From contig NZ_KI271351.1 of the NCBI RefSeq assembly GCF_000469385.1, positions 23,829 through 69,858 of the forward strand: a DNA stretch of 46,030 nt. The letters are read 5' to 3'. Below, piece by piece: positions 28,342-36,949 of the stretch. The DNA is from Leptotrichia sp. oral taxon 879 str. F0557. Lineage in GTDB: Bacteria > Fusobacteriota > Fusobacteriia > Fusobacteriales > Leptotrichiaceae. Position 1 is the first letter of the stretch; the number at the start of each line of letters is the position of its first letter. Below the pieces are notes generated by a model. It searched no databases and was not told the DNA's origin. It saw only the letters and a program-made list of their open reading frames with translations. A program made the position numbers and the translations under genes.

Positions 28342-28941
28342 CTATAAAAAACCTGATTCCAAAACCCTCATTTCCACTTCTAGTGAACTTAATCTCCTAA
28401 ATTCTACCTTTTCCTGAAACAATATCTCTTCATTCAAAATTTTCCTTGCAAAAACAACTTTCAATTCACTATAAACCTTATTTTCTTCAAGTGGTAAGTA
28501 ATATTCATTATCACTACTGTCTCTTATTGACTTAACCTTATAATTCCCAACACTTTCAGTATCTTTTGCTAAAAAAATCAAATTTTTTATCTCAATAGCC
28601 TGCCCATTTTTTTTAAGAATACTGTCAAAATACCGCTCTTTCCTATCTAACAAAACTGTATTCCCATCAAATAAAAACCCTTTATTCAAAATTCGTTCTA
28701 CATTCTGATTTTCCTTCTGTACCAAAAATTTCTTCTCAACCTTATTTTCCTTTTGGCTTTTTAAAAATACCATTTCCTTTTTTTGTCGCACATAGTAAGC
28801 AAAATTAATTGAAAATGCTGAAATTATTGACAAAATTACCAAAACATAAACAAGGCTAGCCCCCTCATTTCTTTTTTTTATATTCTTATTTTCCCCCCAA
28901 AGTTTTATATTTTTCAATAACCTAAAATATCTATTCCCCAT
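28342..28941 (-). CDS. GspK/PilX-like minor pseudopilin
   Basis: A 199-aa protein with a 27-residue leader ending in NEG, then a hydrophobic helix starting ASLVYVLVILSIISAFSINF. This is a class III-like signal, but residue 5 of the mature form is Tyr, not Glu, as in GspK and some PilX proteins that cap the pilus. The rest is a soluble domain of about 150 residues. The frame extends to a TTG at 28956, but ATG 28941 has GAGG at 9-nt spacing. The upstream minor-pilin gene ends immediately before it, suggesting translational coupling. Confidence 0.7.
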   Translation of the reverse strand: MGNRYFRLLKNIKLWGENKNIKKRNEGASLVYVLVILSIISAFSINFAYYVRQKKEMVFLKSQKENKVEKKFLVQKENQNVERILNKGFLFDGNTVLLDRKERYFDSILKKNGQAIEIKNLIFLAKDTESVGNYKVKSIRDSSDNEYYLPLEENKVYSELKVVFARKILNEEILFQEKVEFRRLSSLEVEMRVLESGFL

Positions 28942-28957
28942 TATCCAAAACCTCAAT

Positions 28958-29416
28958 TTAAATTCTCACAGCCCTAACACTATCATTTTTATCACTATTT
29001 AACTTAATAATCAGTAATTCCCCCACTTTCTCAAACCTTGCCTCACGAAATTTTCCAACTTCAGCTCTACTTCCAAATTTTTTCAAATCTTCCGCATCAG
29101 AAATATACAATTTTCCTTTATCAAATTCAATTTTGTAAAATAGTTCATTCAATTTAAAAACTATTTGATTTTCTTTAACAAAAATGTTATTATTCTCTCC
29201 TTCATAAGAAAATCCTTGAATATCTCTATTCTTTATATCCAAAACAATTTTATCCATCGAAAAATACATTTTCTCATACATTTTCTGATTATCCTTCTTT
29301 GCCTTTTCCACAATAACCACACGTTTTAAGAACGCAGAAACTACGAATACAAGCACAGAAAATATAAACATACTTAATAATATTTCGACTAATAAATATC
29401 CTTCTCTTTTTTTCAT
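28958..29416 (-). CDS. Minor pilin with type IV prepilin signal
   Basis: A 152-aa protein with a six-residue leader MKKREG, then YLLVEILLSMFIFSVLVFVVSAFLKRV. Glu at mature position 5 and the cleavage site after Gly6 fit processing by the prepilin peptidase two genes upstream. The ATG follows AGGAGG. The role is probably pilus initiation or priming (minor pilin or GspJ/PilW-like), inferred from position. Confidence 0.8.
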   Translation of the reverse strand: MKKREGYLLVEILLSMFIFSVLVFVVSAFLKRVVIVEKAKKDNQKMYEKMYFSMDKIVLDIKNRDIQGFSYEGENNNIFVKENQIVFKLNELFYKIEFDKGKLYISDAEDLKKFGSRAEVGKFREARFEKVGELLIIKLNSDKNDSVRAVRI

Positions 29417-29442
29417 TTATTTTCCTCCTGCAAACTAATTTT

Positions 29443-29901
29443 TTAACTGCTTTCATCAATATTTGGAAAATAATAATCCTTTATTTTATCAATATTTATT
29501 TCAAAAATATATTCTTTCTGTCCAAACTCATTCATAAAATACCCATCCGCCTTTTTTATTTCCAAATTTATTTTATCTTCCTGAAACTTTCCCTTTTTAT
29601 CTAGTTTTTGTTCCAATTTTTTCAAAAATTGATATTTTTTCTCAATTGCAAATCTATTATAAAAATCATCTACTTTTGAAATCTCATATTTTCCAATAAA
29701 ATTTACAATTTCATTATATTTTTTTGCCTTTAATATTTCAGCCATATTTTCAATATTTACATTCTTTTCATTTAAATTATCGACTTTGATATCCGTTTTA
29801 AATGTCTGTAAAAATAAATTTGCAACTGGTACAATGATAACTGTTACAAAAAACATCGAAATTAAACTCTCAATTAAAGTTTCTCCCCTATTCTTTCTCA
29901 T
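29443..29901 (-). CDS. Minor pilin with atypical +1 residue
   Basis: A 152-aa protein with a leader MRKNRG, then ETLIESLISMFFVTVIIVPVANLF. The mature N-terminus would be Glu, not the usual aromatic or Met; Glu is retained at position 5. This is seen in some PilV/ComGF-type minor pilins. The soluble domain is Lys/Phe-rich. It lies 14 nt downstream of the prepilin peptidase and 26 nt upstream of the next minor pilin. Confidence 0.75.
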   Translation of the reverse strand: MRKNRGETLIESLISMFFVTVIIVPVANLFLQTFKTDIKVDNLNEKNVNIENMAEILKAKKYNEIVNFIGKYEISKVDDFYNRFAIEKKYQFLKKLEQKLDKKGKFQEDKINLEIKKADGYFMNEFGQKEYIFEINIDKIKDYYFPNIDESS

Positions 29902-29915
29902 ATTTTCCCCAACTT

Positions 29916-30362
29916 TTATTTTCCAAAAATCTCAAAAATTACATAACTTATGATTATAAACGGTGCAAATGGAATATATTCATACTTTTTCCACTTTTTT
30001 AGAAATAAAAATAAAAAAGCAACTATTCCAGAAAAAATATACAAAATCATATAAAAATTTACAATCTTCTCCACTCCAAAATATCCCAAAATACCGCCAA
30101 TCCCCATCATCAGCTTCACATCCCCAAAGCCTATCAGCGTTTTTCCAAAATAATCTTCTAAAATATAAAGTACTATCATTGGCATTGAATAAACACAAAT
30201 TCCCAGATAATAACTTTCTAAATTGGTATTTTCAATTGCTAATATAAATCCTAATACAAGTAAAATAACAAAACTTTCTTCAGGAATAATCCTTTTTTTC
30301 AAATCAATCCAGATAATTCTAAAAAAAATACAATATTTTACAATTTCAAATACAATATTCAT
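29916..30362 (-). CDS. Minimal prepilin peptidase (A24 aspartic protease)
   Basis: This 148-aa multi-spanning membrane protease removes the leader of prepilins. The two catalytic aspartates are Asp20 in WIDLKKRIIP and Asp81 in GFGDVKLMMGIG. The N-terminal cytoplasmic domain that N-methylates pilins in full-length PilD is absent, so the enzyme resembles short types; methylation may not occur. Its ATG overlaps the pilin stop codon by one base (TAATG), so translation is coupled to that of the pilin. Confidence 0.88.
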   Translation of the reverse strand: MNIVFEIVKYCIFFRIIWIDLKKRIIPEESFVILLVLGFILAIENTNLESYYLGICVYSMPMIVLYILEDYFGKTLIGFGDVKLMMGIGGILGYFGVEKIVNFYMILYIFSGIVAFLFLFLKKWKKYEYIPFAPFIIISYVIFEIFGK

Positions 30363-30811
30363 TATTTCCTAATTTCTTCCCCCGCAAAAGCCTTACTTCC
30401 TGCAGATACTTTGGCAAAAACCTCTCCATCCTGATAAACTACATTTCCTTCAATGTTTCCAATCTTAAATTTTCCGTTGCTGTCCAGCCCAATTCCAAGT
30501 TTATTGAGATTTCCATGCTCTGTTAAAATATCCTGTAAGTTCTTAGGTGCATCTCCACCATGATCAATGCTCCAAGAAGTTGTAGTATTATTAAGTTCCG
30601 CAACTGCTCCAATTATCTTGCTTCTATTCGCCTTATTCAAATACTTACCAACTTGTGGCACTGCAATTGCCGATATTATCGTAATAATCGCTACTACCAG
30701 TATTACCTCTACGAGTGTAAACCCTTTTTCCCTTTCCTTTAATCCTTTGTTTTCTTCCCTTCTTTTCATTTTTTCAATTTTACTCTTTTCTTTTTTTGAA
30801 ACCTTATCCAT
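30362..30811 (-). CDS. Main type IV pilin-like protein with long leader
   Basis: A 149-aa prepilin. The cleavage motif is EKG/FTLVEVILVVAIITIISAIAV, with Gly30 before the site and Glu at mature position 5, followed by a globular domain rich in Gly and Asn. The leader of 30 residues is unusually long and very rich in Lys and Glu. An internal ATG at residue 15 could shorten it, but the first ATG has a GAGGTGGG site and normal spacing. It is the first gene of the cluster, the expected position of the major pilin/pseudopilin (GspG-like). The mature form is about 119 aa with no cysteines in the part seen. Confidence 0.87.
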   Translation of the reverse strand: MDKVSKKEKSKIEKMKRREENKGLKEREKGFTLVEVILVVAIITIISAIAVPQVGKYLNKANRSKIIGAVAELNNTTTSWSIDHGGDAPKNLQDILTEHGNLNKLGIGLDSNGKFKIGNIEGNVVYQDGEVFAKVSAGSKAFAGEEIRK

Positions 30812-30848
30812 AATTACCCACCTCTTTTTATTAATTTTTATTTAATAA

Positions 30849-30877
30849 TTTATACTATATTTTTAAATAAAAGTCAA
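30849..30877 (-). promoter_or_regulatory. Promoter of the pilus-like operon
   Basis: Minus-strand TTGACT (30872-30877), a 17-nt spacer and TATAAA (30849-30854). Each hexamer has one mismatch to consensus. The resulting leader before the pilin ATG is about 30 nt. Confidence 0.75.
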
Positions 30878-30937
30878 TATATAAATTAAATTATTTTAAA
30901 AATTAATTAATTTTTTATAAATTATAGTTTTTTACAT

Positions 30938-30983
30938 AAAAAAAGACTGTACCTAGAAATTTACTTCCAAGTCAGTCTTTTTC
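30938..30983. terminator. Terminator after fabD
   Basis: Inverted repeat AAAAAGACTG (30940-30949) / CAGTCTTTTT (30973-30982) with a 23-nt loop and T runs on both strands. It separates fabD from the pilus operon. Confidence 0.8.
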
Positions 30984-31058
30984 ACCCTTTTCTTATTTTT
31001 AAAATTTTAATTTTTTTATATTTTCAAAACAAAATTTTTCTAAAAGAAAAAATGTTTA

Positions 31059-31970
31059 TTAATCTATTAAATCTGATAAATTTTCAACATTTTCAATATT
31101 AATAACTTCAATTTCTTTATTAATTTTCTTAATTAGTCCTGCCAATACCTTTCCAGGTCCGATTTCATAGATTTTTGTAACTCCATTTTCAGCTAGTTTA
31201 TTTATTGTGTCTACCCATTTTACTGGTCCAAATGTTTGGCTGTATAATTCATTTTGGATTTCATCAGCAGAATTTAAAACATTTGCTGTGGTATTTGCAA
31301 TAATCGGAGTTGCTGGATTATTCCAAGTGTAGTTTTCAAATTCTTTTTTCAAAATTTCTGCAACAGGTTTCATTAATGATGAATGGAAAGGTCCTGAAAC
31401 TGCTAAAGGCAATGCTCTTCTTGCTCCTTTTTCCTTAAACAGTTCAAGATTTTTTTCAATTACTTCTTTCTCTCCAGCAATAACTGTCTGTTTTGGCTCA
31501 TTATAGTTTACTGCCTCCACAATTCCATCAATTTCACCACATATCTTTTCCACATCTTCTGCACTAAGCCCCAATATTGCAGCCATTCCACCGTCAATAT
31601 TGGCACTGCTCATTATTTCCCCTCTTTTTGAAATCAATTTTAATGTATCAATTTCATTTAAAACTCCAGCCGCATATAAGGAACTGTACTCTCCCAAACT
31701 ATGTCCAGCCACAAAATCAGCGTTTATACCTTTTTCTTTCAATAATTTTGTTAAAACAACCGAAAATAGTGCGATTGCAGGCTGTGCATATTTTGTATTT
31801 TTTAGCTCCTCATCTGTTCCCTCAAAAATAACTCTTTTTATATCTTCATTATTTTTAAAAATCTCATCAATTAATTTTTTATTATCATCATTCACTTCAT
31901 CATACAACTTTTTTCCCATCCCAGCATACTGAGTCCCTTGTCCTGGGAATACAAAAGCAATTTTTGACAT
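31059..31970 (-). CDS. fabD: Malonyl-CoA-ACP transacylase
   Basis: FabD loads malonyl groups on acyl carrier protein for fatty acid synthesis. The 303-aa sequence has the N-terminal VFPGQGTQYAGMG, the active-site GHSLGEYSSLYAAGVL with nucleophile Ser91, and the AVSGPFHSSLM segment containing the catalytic His. It is full length. It is the last gene of the fabH region, before a strong terminator. Confidence 0.96.
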   Translation of the reverse strand: MSKIAFVFPGQGTQYAGMGKKLYDEVNDDNKKLIDEIFKNNEDIKRVIFEGTDEELKNTKYAQPAIALFSVVLTKLLKEKGINADFVAGHSLGEYSSLYAAGVLNEIDTLKLISKRGEIMSSANIDGGMAAILGLSAEDVEKICGEIDGIVEAVNYNEPKQTVIAGEKEVIEKNLELFKEKGARRALPLAVSGPFHSSLMKPVAEILKKEFENYTWNNPATPIIANTTANVLNSADEIQNELYSQTFGPVKWVDTINKLAENGVTKIYEIGPGKVLAGLIKKINKEIEVINIENVENLSDLID

Positions 31971-32104
31971 AAAGTTCTCCTCTTATTTTCATATTTTTTA
32001 TAATAAAATTATTCATTTTAATTTTACTTAAATCTTAAAATTCACTAATTTATTATTTTAATTTTGAAAAAATTCAAGTGATTTTAAATAAATATTCATT
32101 GTAT

Positions 32105-32470
32105 TTATTTTTTTACTTCTTCTGCATCTACTATTTCTTCATTTTTTGATTCTTTAATGTCTTTGCTGCTAAATTTAGTTAGTTTATTTTTATCAGTAAT
32201 TTCCTTTACACCAAGTCCAAAGACAAGTAGCCCTAAAATTAATGGAACTATAAATAATGGCAAGTCTTCCCATACATATTGAGTAACATATAAATATATT
32301 CCTACAATCAAGAAAATCCAACCATGTTTTTTCTTCTTAATAAGAAAATAACCTCCCACAAGAATCATTACAACCTGATAGTTTACAATATATTTCATAA
32401 TATCCTCAGGTATAAATTTAAACAAACTTAAAACAATTATTACCAATCCCCAAAATATTTTTGAATTCAT
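32105..32470 (-). CDS. Small membrane protein, possibly LiaF/LiaI-type TM region
   Basis: A 121-aa protein with about four short hydrophobic segments (FWGLVIIVLSLFKF, YQVVMILVGGYFLI, WIFLIVGIYLYVTQYV, FIVPLILGLLVFGLG) and a charged C-terminal tail (NKLTKFSSKDIKESKNEEIVD). The pattern resembles the LiaI-LiaF-like membrane domain seen in stress-response proteins, but the match is weak. It lies between fabH and fabD on the same strand, with gaps of about 120-130 nt, so membrane-lipid-linked function is only suggested by context. Confidence 0.6.
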   Translation of the reverse strand: MNSKIFWGLVIIVLSLFKFIPEDIMKYIVNYQVVMILVGGYFLIKKKKHGWIFLIVGIYLYVTQYVWEDLPLFIVPLILGLLVFGLGVKEITDKNKLTKFSSKDIKESKNEEIVDAEEVKK

Positions 32471-32591
32471 AATTTTCCTCCTATAATTTTTTATTTTTAT
32501 TCATAAAATCACATCAATCTATTTTTCAAATTTATCTTTTTGTATTATTCTAGCTTTTCTACAAAAAACTCAATTTCTAATTATTTTACAA

Positions 32592-33569
32592 CTATTTTGA
32601 AATTTCTACCAAAATCGAACCATAAGTCAGTCCACCACCAAATCCAGTAGCAACAAACTTATCACCCTTCTTAAGTTTTCCTTCCTTTATTGCCTCATCA
32701 AGTGCTATCGGAATTGATCCAGCCGAAGTATTTCCATATTTGTCCAAATTTACAAAAAATTTATCAAGTGGCTGATTAAATCTTTTTGCAATTGACTCAA
32801 TAATTCTGATATTTGCCTGATGTGGAATAAATAAATCAACATCATCAGCAGTTATTCCAACCTGAGCCAATACATCTTCTACAGTTTCTGGGAAAACCCT
32901 TACTGCAAATTTAAATATTTCTCTTCCATTCATTTTCAGATAAATATCTTTATTATCAATTTTTTCTTTAGATACAGGCTCTTTAGTACCTCCTGCAGGC
33001 ACTAATAATTCACATGCTCCAGAACCATCAGCTACAAGATGGCTCGCTAAATATCCTCCATTTTCCACTTCTCCAAGTACAACAGCTCCTGCACCATCTC
33101 CAAATAAAATACAAGTTCCCCTGTCAGTCCAGTCAATTACTCTTGACATTGCTTCTGCACCGATAACTAACACTTTCTTATAAATCCCAGCTTTAACAAA
33201 ACTATGTCCAGCAGAGTAAGCGTAAACAAACCCAGTACAAGCTGCACTCAAGTCAAATGCTGCTGCATTTATTCCCAATTTATCCTGAACAAGTGCGGCA
33301 GTTGATGGAGTTCCATAATCAGATGTCATAGTTGCAACAATAATTAAGTCAATTTCATTTTTATCAATTCCTGCATCCTCAATTGCTTTTTGTGCAGCCC
33401 TAAACGCCAAATCTGATGTTCCTTCATTCTCATCTATAATTCTTCTTTCTTTGATACCAGTTCTAACTGTTATCCACTCATCATTTGTATCCACAATTTT
33501 TGCCAAATCATCATTTGTCATTATCTTTTCAGGCACATAAGATCCTGTTCCTAAAATTCCAACTTTCAT
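32592..33569 (-). CDS. fabH: Beta-ketoacyl-ACP synthase III
   Basis: FabH condenses acetyl-CoA (or a branched starter) with malonyl-ACP to begin fatty acid synthesis. The 325-aa sequence carries the Cys-His-Asn triad: Cys111 (SAACTGFVYA), His250 (FIPHQANIRI) and Asn280 (YGNTSAGSIP). Length and motifs are standard. An extended -10-like TGGTATAAA lies upstream but has a poor -35. It is downstream of rpmF; plsX, commonly found between rpmF and fabH, is absent here. Confidence 0.96.
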   Translation of the reverse strand: MKVGILGTGSYVPEKIMTNDDLAKIVDTNDEWITVRTGIKERRIIDENEGTSDLAFRAAQKAIEDAGIDKNEIDLIIVATMTSDYGTPSTAALVQDKLGINAAAFDLSAACTGFVYAYSAGHSFVKAGIYKKVLVIGAEAMSRVIDWTDRGTCILFGDGAGAVVLGEVENGGYLASHLVADGSGACELLVPAGGTKEPVSKEKIDNKDIYLKMNGREIFKFAVRVFPETVEDVLAQVGITADDVDLFIPHQANIRIIESIAKRFNQPLDKFFVNLDKYGNTSAGSIPIALDEAIKEGKLKKGDKFVATGFGGGLTYGSILVEISK

Positions 33570-33715
33570 ATCTCACCTCAGATTTTATTTTTTCTCTATC
33601 TTTTTTATTTCTTTATAATTTTATACCAATTCTCAGTTTAAAAATTATCTACTAAAGTCTATCATAATTCTATTAAAAATACAACTAAAAACATTCAAAT
33701 TGAAAAATAATAAAA

Positions 33716-33746
33716 TCAAAAAAAAAGCAAGACATAAATCCTGCTT
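33716..33746 (-). terminator. Terminator after rpmF
   Basis: On the minus strand AAGCAGG and CTTGCTT form a short stem around an 8-9 nt loop, followed by at least eight T residues. It lies 8 nt past the rpmF stop. Confidence 0.6.
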
Positions 33747-33753
33747 CAACAAA

Positions 33754-33945
33754 CTATTCAGCATCAGCTGCTTCGTTACCTGCTAACACTTGTCTACCTC
33801 TGTAGACTCCTGTTTCTAAGTTTAATCTGTGTGGTCTTCTTATTGATCCATCAGCTTCTACAACAATGTTTGGAGCTTTGATAGAATCATGTGATCTTCT
33901 CATATTTCTTTTTGCTTTAGAAGTTCTTTTCTTAGGTACTGCCAT
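33754..33945 (-). CDS. rpmF: Ribosomal protein bL32, zinc-independent form
   Basis: The 63-aa protein starts with the family signature [20 protein letters not shown], followed by [20 protein letters not shown]. The usual paired CxxC zinc ligands are absent, so this is the C- (zinc-free) form. It is a component of the large ribosomal subunit. AAAGGAG precedes the ATG by 10 nt. It has a perfect consensus promoter and appears to be monocistronic, with a terminator before fabH. Confidence 0.96.
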   Translation of the reverse strand: MAVPKKRTSKAKRNMRRSHDSIKAPNIVVEADGSIRRPHRLNLETGVYRGRQVLAGNEAADAE

Positions 33946-34046
33946 TATTTATCGACTCCTTTCTAATTTTTATATTATTAATTTCTTTATTCAATATTGT
34001 AAAAATAATTATAAAAAATCATAATTTTTTCACATTTATACAAACT

Positions 34047-34075
34047 ATTATAATAAATATAAAGCCATTTGTCAA
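34047..34075 (-). promoter_or_regulatory. Perfect consensus promoter of rpmF
   Basis: Minus-strand TTGACA (34070-34075), a 17-nt spacer and TATAAT (34047-34052), both at full consensus. The -35 sits inside a 7-bp hairpin TAAAGCC / GGCTTTA (34060-34066 and 34076-34082) that could terminate transcription arriving from the DUF389 gene. The rpmF leader is about 95 nt. Confidence 0.85.
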
Positions 34076-34165
34076 GGCTTTAATATGTTTTTTCCATTTA
34101 TTCACAAGATTTTTTATTTTTTTCTAACTTTTATTGAATTTCTGTTACTTTAATTTTTCAAAAAT

Positions 34166-35464
34166 TTATTTTTGATTCTCTTCAGATAATGTATTAACTT
34201 TTTCTTGCTTATTTTTTTCAATAATAATTTGATATTTTTTCTCAGTATCAAATTCAAGATTTTTTATTTTTTCAGAAATTTCATCTGTCATTGTTTCATT
34301 CCCAACAACTAAAACAACAAAGTTCTCATTATTATTTGCATCTATCAATTTTCCAATTTTAACTTCGCTAATATTATTTGAAAAATTTTTATATAAAATA
34401 TTTTCAACAGTTTTTAAATCATTCTCCAAAATTTCTTGATTTTTATTTTCAATCGGTAATGAAACATCTTCAGCATTTTCTTTTATTTTTTCTTCGTTCA
34501 GATATTTTGATAAGTCCTGTGCTGTTAAATACTTTTCATTGGATAACTGCTGTATTTTTAATTTATAGTTTTTCAATTTATATTTTTCCAGTTTTTTTTC
34601 TAATTTCTCAATATCCTGTTTTTTAAAGGCATCTCCTACAATTTTTAAAGTAACAGTTTTATCTTTTTTATTAATAGAATTATCAAAAACATAATGAGTT
34701 TTTAATTCCTTTGAAATAAATTTTTTTAATGAATTTTCTCTCGCTGTATCTTGAACTAAAGTTGTTGCTGTATATATACTTGGAATAATTATGATTAAAC
34801 TTACTATATAAAATATTATTTGTTTTTTTATTGAAATTTTATTTCTTGCTTCAAAAATATTTCCAGAATAAACTATCAAACCAACTAATGTTGCTATCAT
34901 TATAAAAAATACATTTATTATAAACAAATATCCTGCTCCAAGAAAAATTTTCGGATTCCCATGAGCAATCCCAAATCCTACTACACACAAAGGAGGCATT
35001 AATGCTGTTGCAATAGCTACTCCAGGAACTACATTTCCACCATCTTCTTCAGTTTTTCCAATTACTCCTGCAATTCCACCAAAAATTGCGATTAAAACGT
35101 CCCATAAAGTAGGATAAGTTCTTGCTAGTATCTGTGGTGTTGCATCATTTATAGGGCTTACTAAAAAATAAAAAGTGGAACTTACTACACTTATTAATAT
35201 AAAAATTCCCAATCTAAAAAGTGATACATAAACTCTTTTTAAATTTCCATTTGATAATCCCAATCCTAGCGACTGAATTGGTGACATTAGTGGAGAAATC
35301 AACATTGCTCCAATAATTACTGCAACAGAATTTGTATTTAATCCTATTGAAGCTATAATCATTGCACAAATCAGAATAAACATTGTTTCCTTTGTAAAAT
35401 CAGAATCTTCAATAATATTTCTTTTTAAAATCTTGTATTTCTCATGTTTTATTTTTTCTATCAT
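34166..35464 (-). CDS. DUF389 family membrane protein
   Basis: A 432-aa protein with a DUF389 membrane domain of about six helices (residues about 25-240), recognised by AVIIGAMLISPLMSPI and VAIATALMPPLCVVG, followed by a charged cytoplasmic C-terminal part of about 190 residues rich in Lys, Glu and Asn. The family function is unknown. The frame extends to 35479, but the GGAGG site overlaps the first codons there; ATG 35464 fits the site better. No terminator except the hairpin overlapping the rpmF promoter is seen downstream. Confidence 0.85.
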   Translation of the reverse strand: MIEKIKHEKYKILKRNIIEDSDFTKETMFILICAMIIASIGLNTNSVAVIIGAMLISPLMSPIQSLGLGLSNGNLKRVYVSLFRLGIFILISVVSSTFYFLVSPINDATPQILARTYPTLWDVLIAIFGGIAGVIGKTEEDGGNVVPGVAIATALMPPLCVVGFGIAHGNPKIFLGAGYLFIINVFFIMIATLVGLIVYSGNIFEARNKISIKKQIIFYIVSLIIIIPSIYTATTLVQDTARENSLKKFISKELKTHYVFDNSINKKDKTVTLKIVGDAFKKQDIEKLEKKLEKYKLKNYKLKIQQLSNEKYLTAQDLSKYLNEEKIKENAEDVSLPIENKNQEILENDLKTVENILYKNFSNNISEVKIGKLIDANNNENFVVLVVGNETMTDEISEKIKNLEFDTEKKYQIIIEKNKQEKVNTLSEENQK

Positions 35465-35524
35465 TTTACCTCCATACATATTATAAATCTTAAATTTATT
35501 AAATTAATACTTTTCAAATTATAT

Positions 35525-36721
35525 TTATTTAAATTTAAATCCTTCATAAACTAACTCAACATTAGAGTTTAATTTTTTAAATACAGTCGCAAAATTATCC
35601 ATCATTTTTACTGAGCCACACATAAAGACAGTTGTACCATTTTCTAATTTATAATTATCAAAATTTAAATATCCAGAAACCTTACTGTCTACGAGATTTA
35701 ATTTAAAATTAGGATTTTTCTGTGCGAATTGCTTCATCATATCTATATGAACTGCGTTTTCTTCTCCTGTATAAGCATAATAAAAATCAATATTTCCATC
35801 TATTTTTTCGTTCTCTCTGATGTATGAAATAAACGGAGTAACCCCAATTCCACCAGCTATCCATATTTGTTTTTCTTTTCCTTTTTCTAACAACATATGA
35901 CCATATGCCCTGTCAATTTTTACTTTTGTTCCTTCTTTAAGATTTTGGTAAATATCAGAAGTATAATCTCCTGAATTTTTTATTGTAAAAAATATTTTAT
36001 TTCCTTTCCCACCAGAAATTGAAAACGGATGAGGCGCTTTCTCAAATCCTTCCTGAAAAATTTTAATAAAAGCAAATTGACCATATTTATAATCAAAATT
36101 TTTATCTAATTCTATTTCTAATTCTGTCGTATCATGATTTAATCTCTTAACTGATACTATTTTTCCATTATTTTTAAATCCAATTTTTTGATATAAAAAT
36201 ATTATATAAATTCCTGAAACAAGCCCTAAAACAGCATATACCTCTATTACTAAGCTCAATAAATTAACTGATGTAAAAGCTTTCCTTGAATACGTAAATC
36301 CATGCCAAAGACCAATTATATATGCTATAAATACTATTCTATGTATCCATCTCCATGTTTCATATTTTAATTTTTTTGAAATATATGCAACTATAACCAC
36401 ACTTATAAATAAATAGATTGCTATATTCCCCAATCTTGCTGGAATTCTCTCGCTCCAAAGTCCAAATCCCTTACTCTTATGGTGCATTACTAATAAAATT
36501 ACCGAAAATACTGCCATTAATTTATGATAAAAATACATTTTTTCTATCCCATTAAACCATTTTTCTAATAATTTTACTCTTGTTGCCAACATAAATGTTA
36601 GTGATAACGTAGTCAAAGCTAACCCTGCTGTAATATTTCTTATAGCACCTGCACTAATCCAAGCATATAATGTTATAGCTATGCTAGCAAAAATAAAAGT
36701 TATTCCTTTAATTGATTTCAT
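35525..36721 (-). CDS. Ferric-reductase-like transmembrane flavocytochrome
   Basis: The 398-aa protein has a ferric-reductase-like membrane domain of about six helices (residues about 5-180). Candidate heme histidines are in YFYHKLM, VMHHKSKG, WRWIHRI and GLWHGF. A cytoplasmic FAD/NAD(P)H domain follows, with HPFSISGG (flavin) and GGIGVTPFISYIRE (nucleotide) motifs and a C-terminal MCGSVKMM. It would carry electrons from NAD(P)H across the membrane; the acceptor is unknown. It lies between DUF389 and the GNAT-CDF gene and has its own weak promoter. Confidence 0.85.
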   Translation of the reverse strand: MKSIKGITFIFASIAITLYAWISAGAIRNITAGLALTTLSLTFMLATRVKLLEKWFNGIEKMYFYHKLMAVFSVILLVMHHKSKGFGLWSERIPARLGNIAIYLFISVVIVAYISKKLKYETWRWIHRIVFIAYIIGLWHGFTYSRKAFTSVNLLSLVIEVYAVLGLVSGIYIIFLYQKIGFKNNGKIVSVKRLNHDTTELEIELDKNFDYKYGQFAFIKIFQEGFEKAPHPFSISGGKGNKIFFTIKNSGDYTSDIYQNLKEGTKVKIDRAYGHMLLEKGKEKQIWIAGGIGVTPFISYIRENEKIDGNIDFYYAYTGEENAVHIDMMKQFAQKNPNFKLNLVDSKVSGYLNFDNYKLENGTTVFMCGSVKMMDNFATVFKKLNSNVELVYEGFKFK

Positions 36722-36779
36722 AATTTTTCTTCCTACATAAAATATATTTTATTATATTATTATGTTATCCTTTCTCTGA

Positions 36780-36808
36780 TTTATATTTTATAAAAAATTA
36801 GTATACAA
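36780..36808 (-). promoter_or_regulatory. Possible promoter of the ferric-reductase-like gene
   Basis: Minus-strand TTGTAT (36803-36808), 17-nt spacer and TATAAA (36780-36785), in the 228-base gap before the gene. Confidence 0.5.
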
Positions 36809-36949
36809 TATTTTACTTATAAAAAAATTTGAATTTATATTAAATTTTATTATACAAACTAAAAAAGATGATATTTTTTTATATTTTATTAATTTTACTA
36901 GTATTTCACTTTTAATAAAAAAATATTTCTTTAATAAAATAAACTTTAA

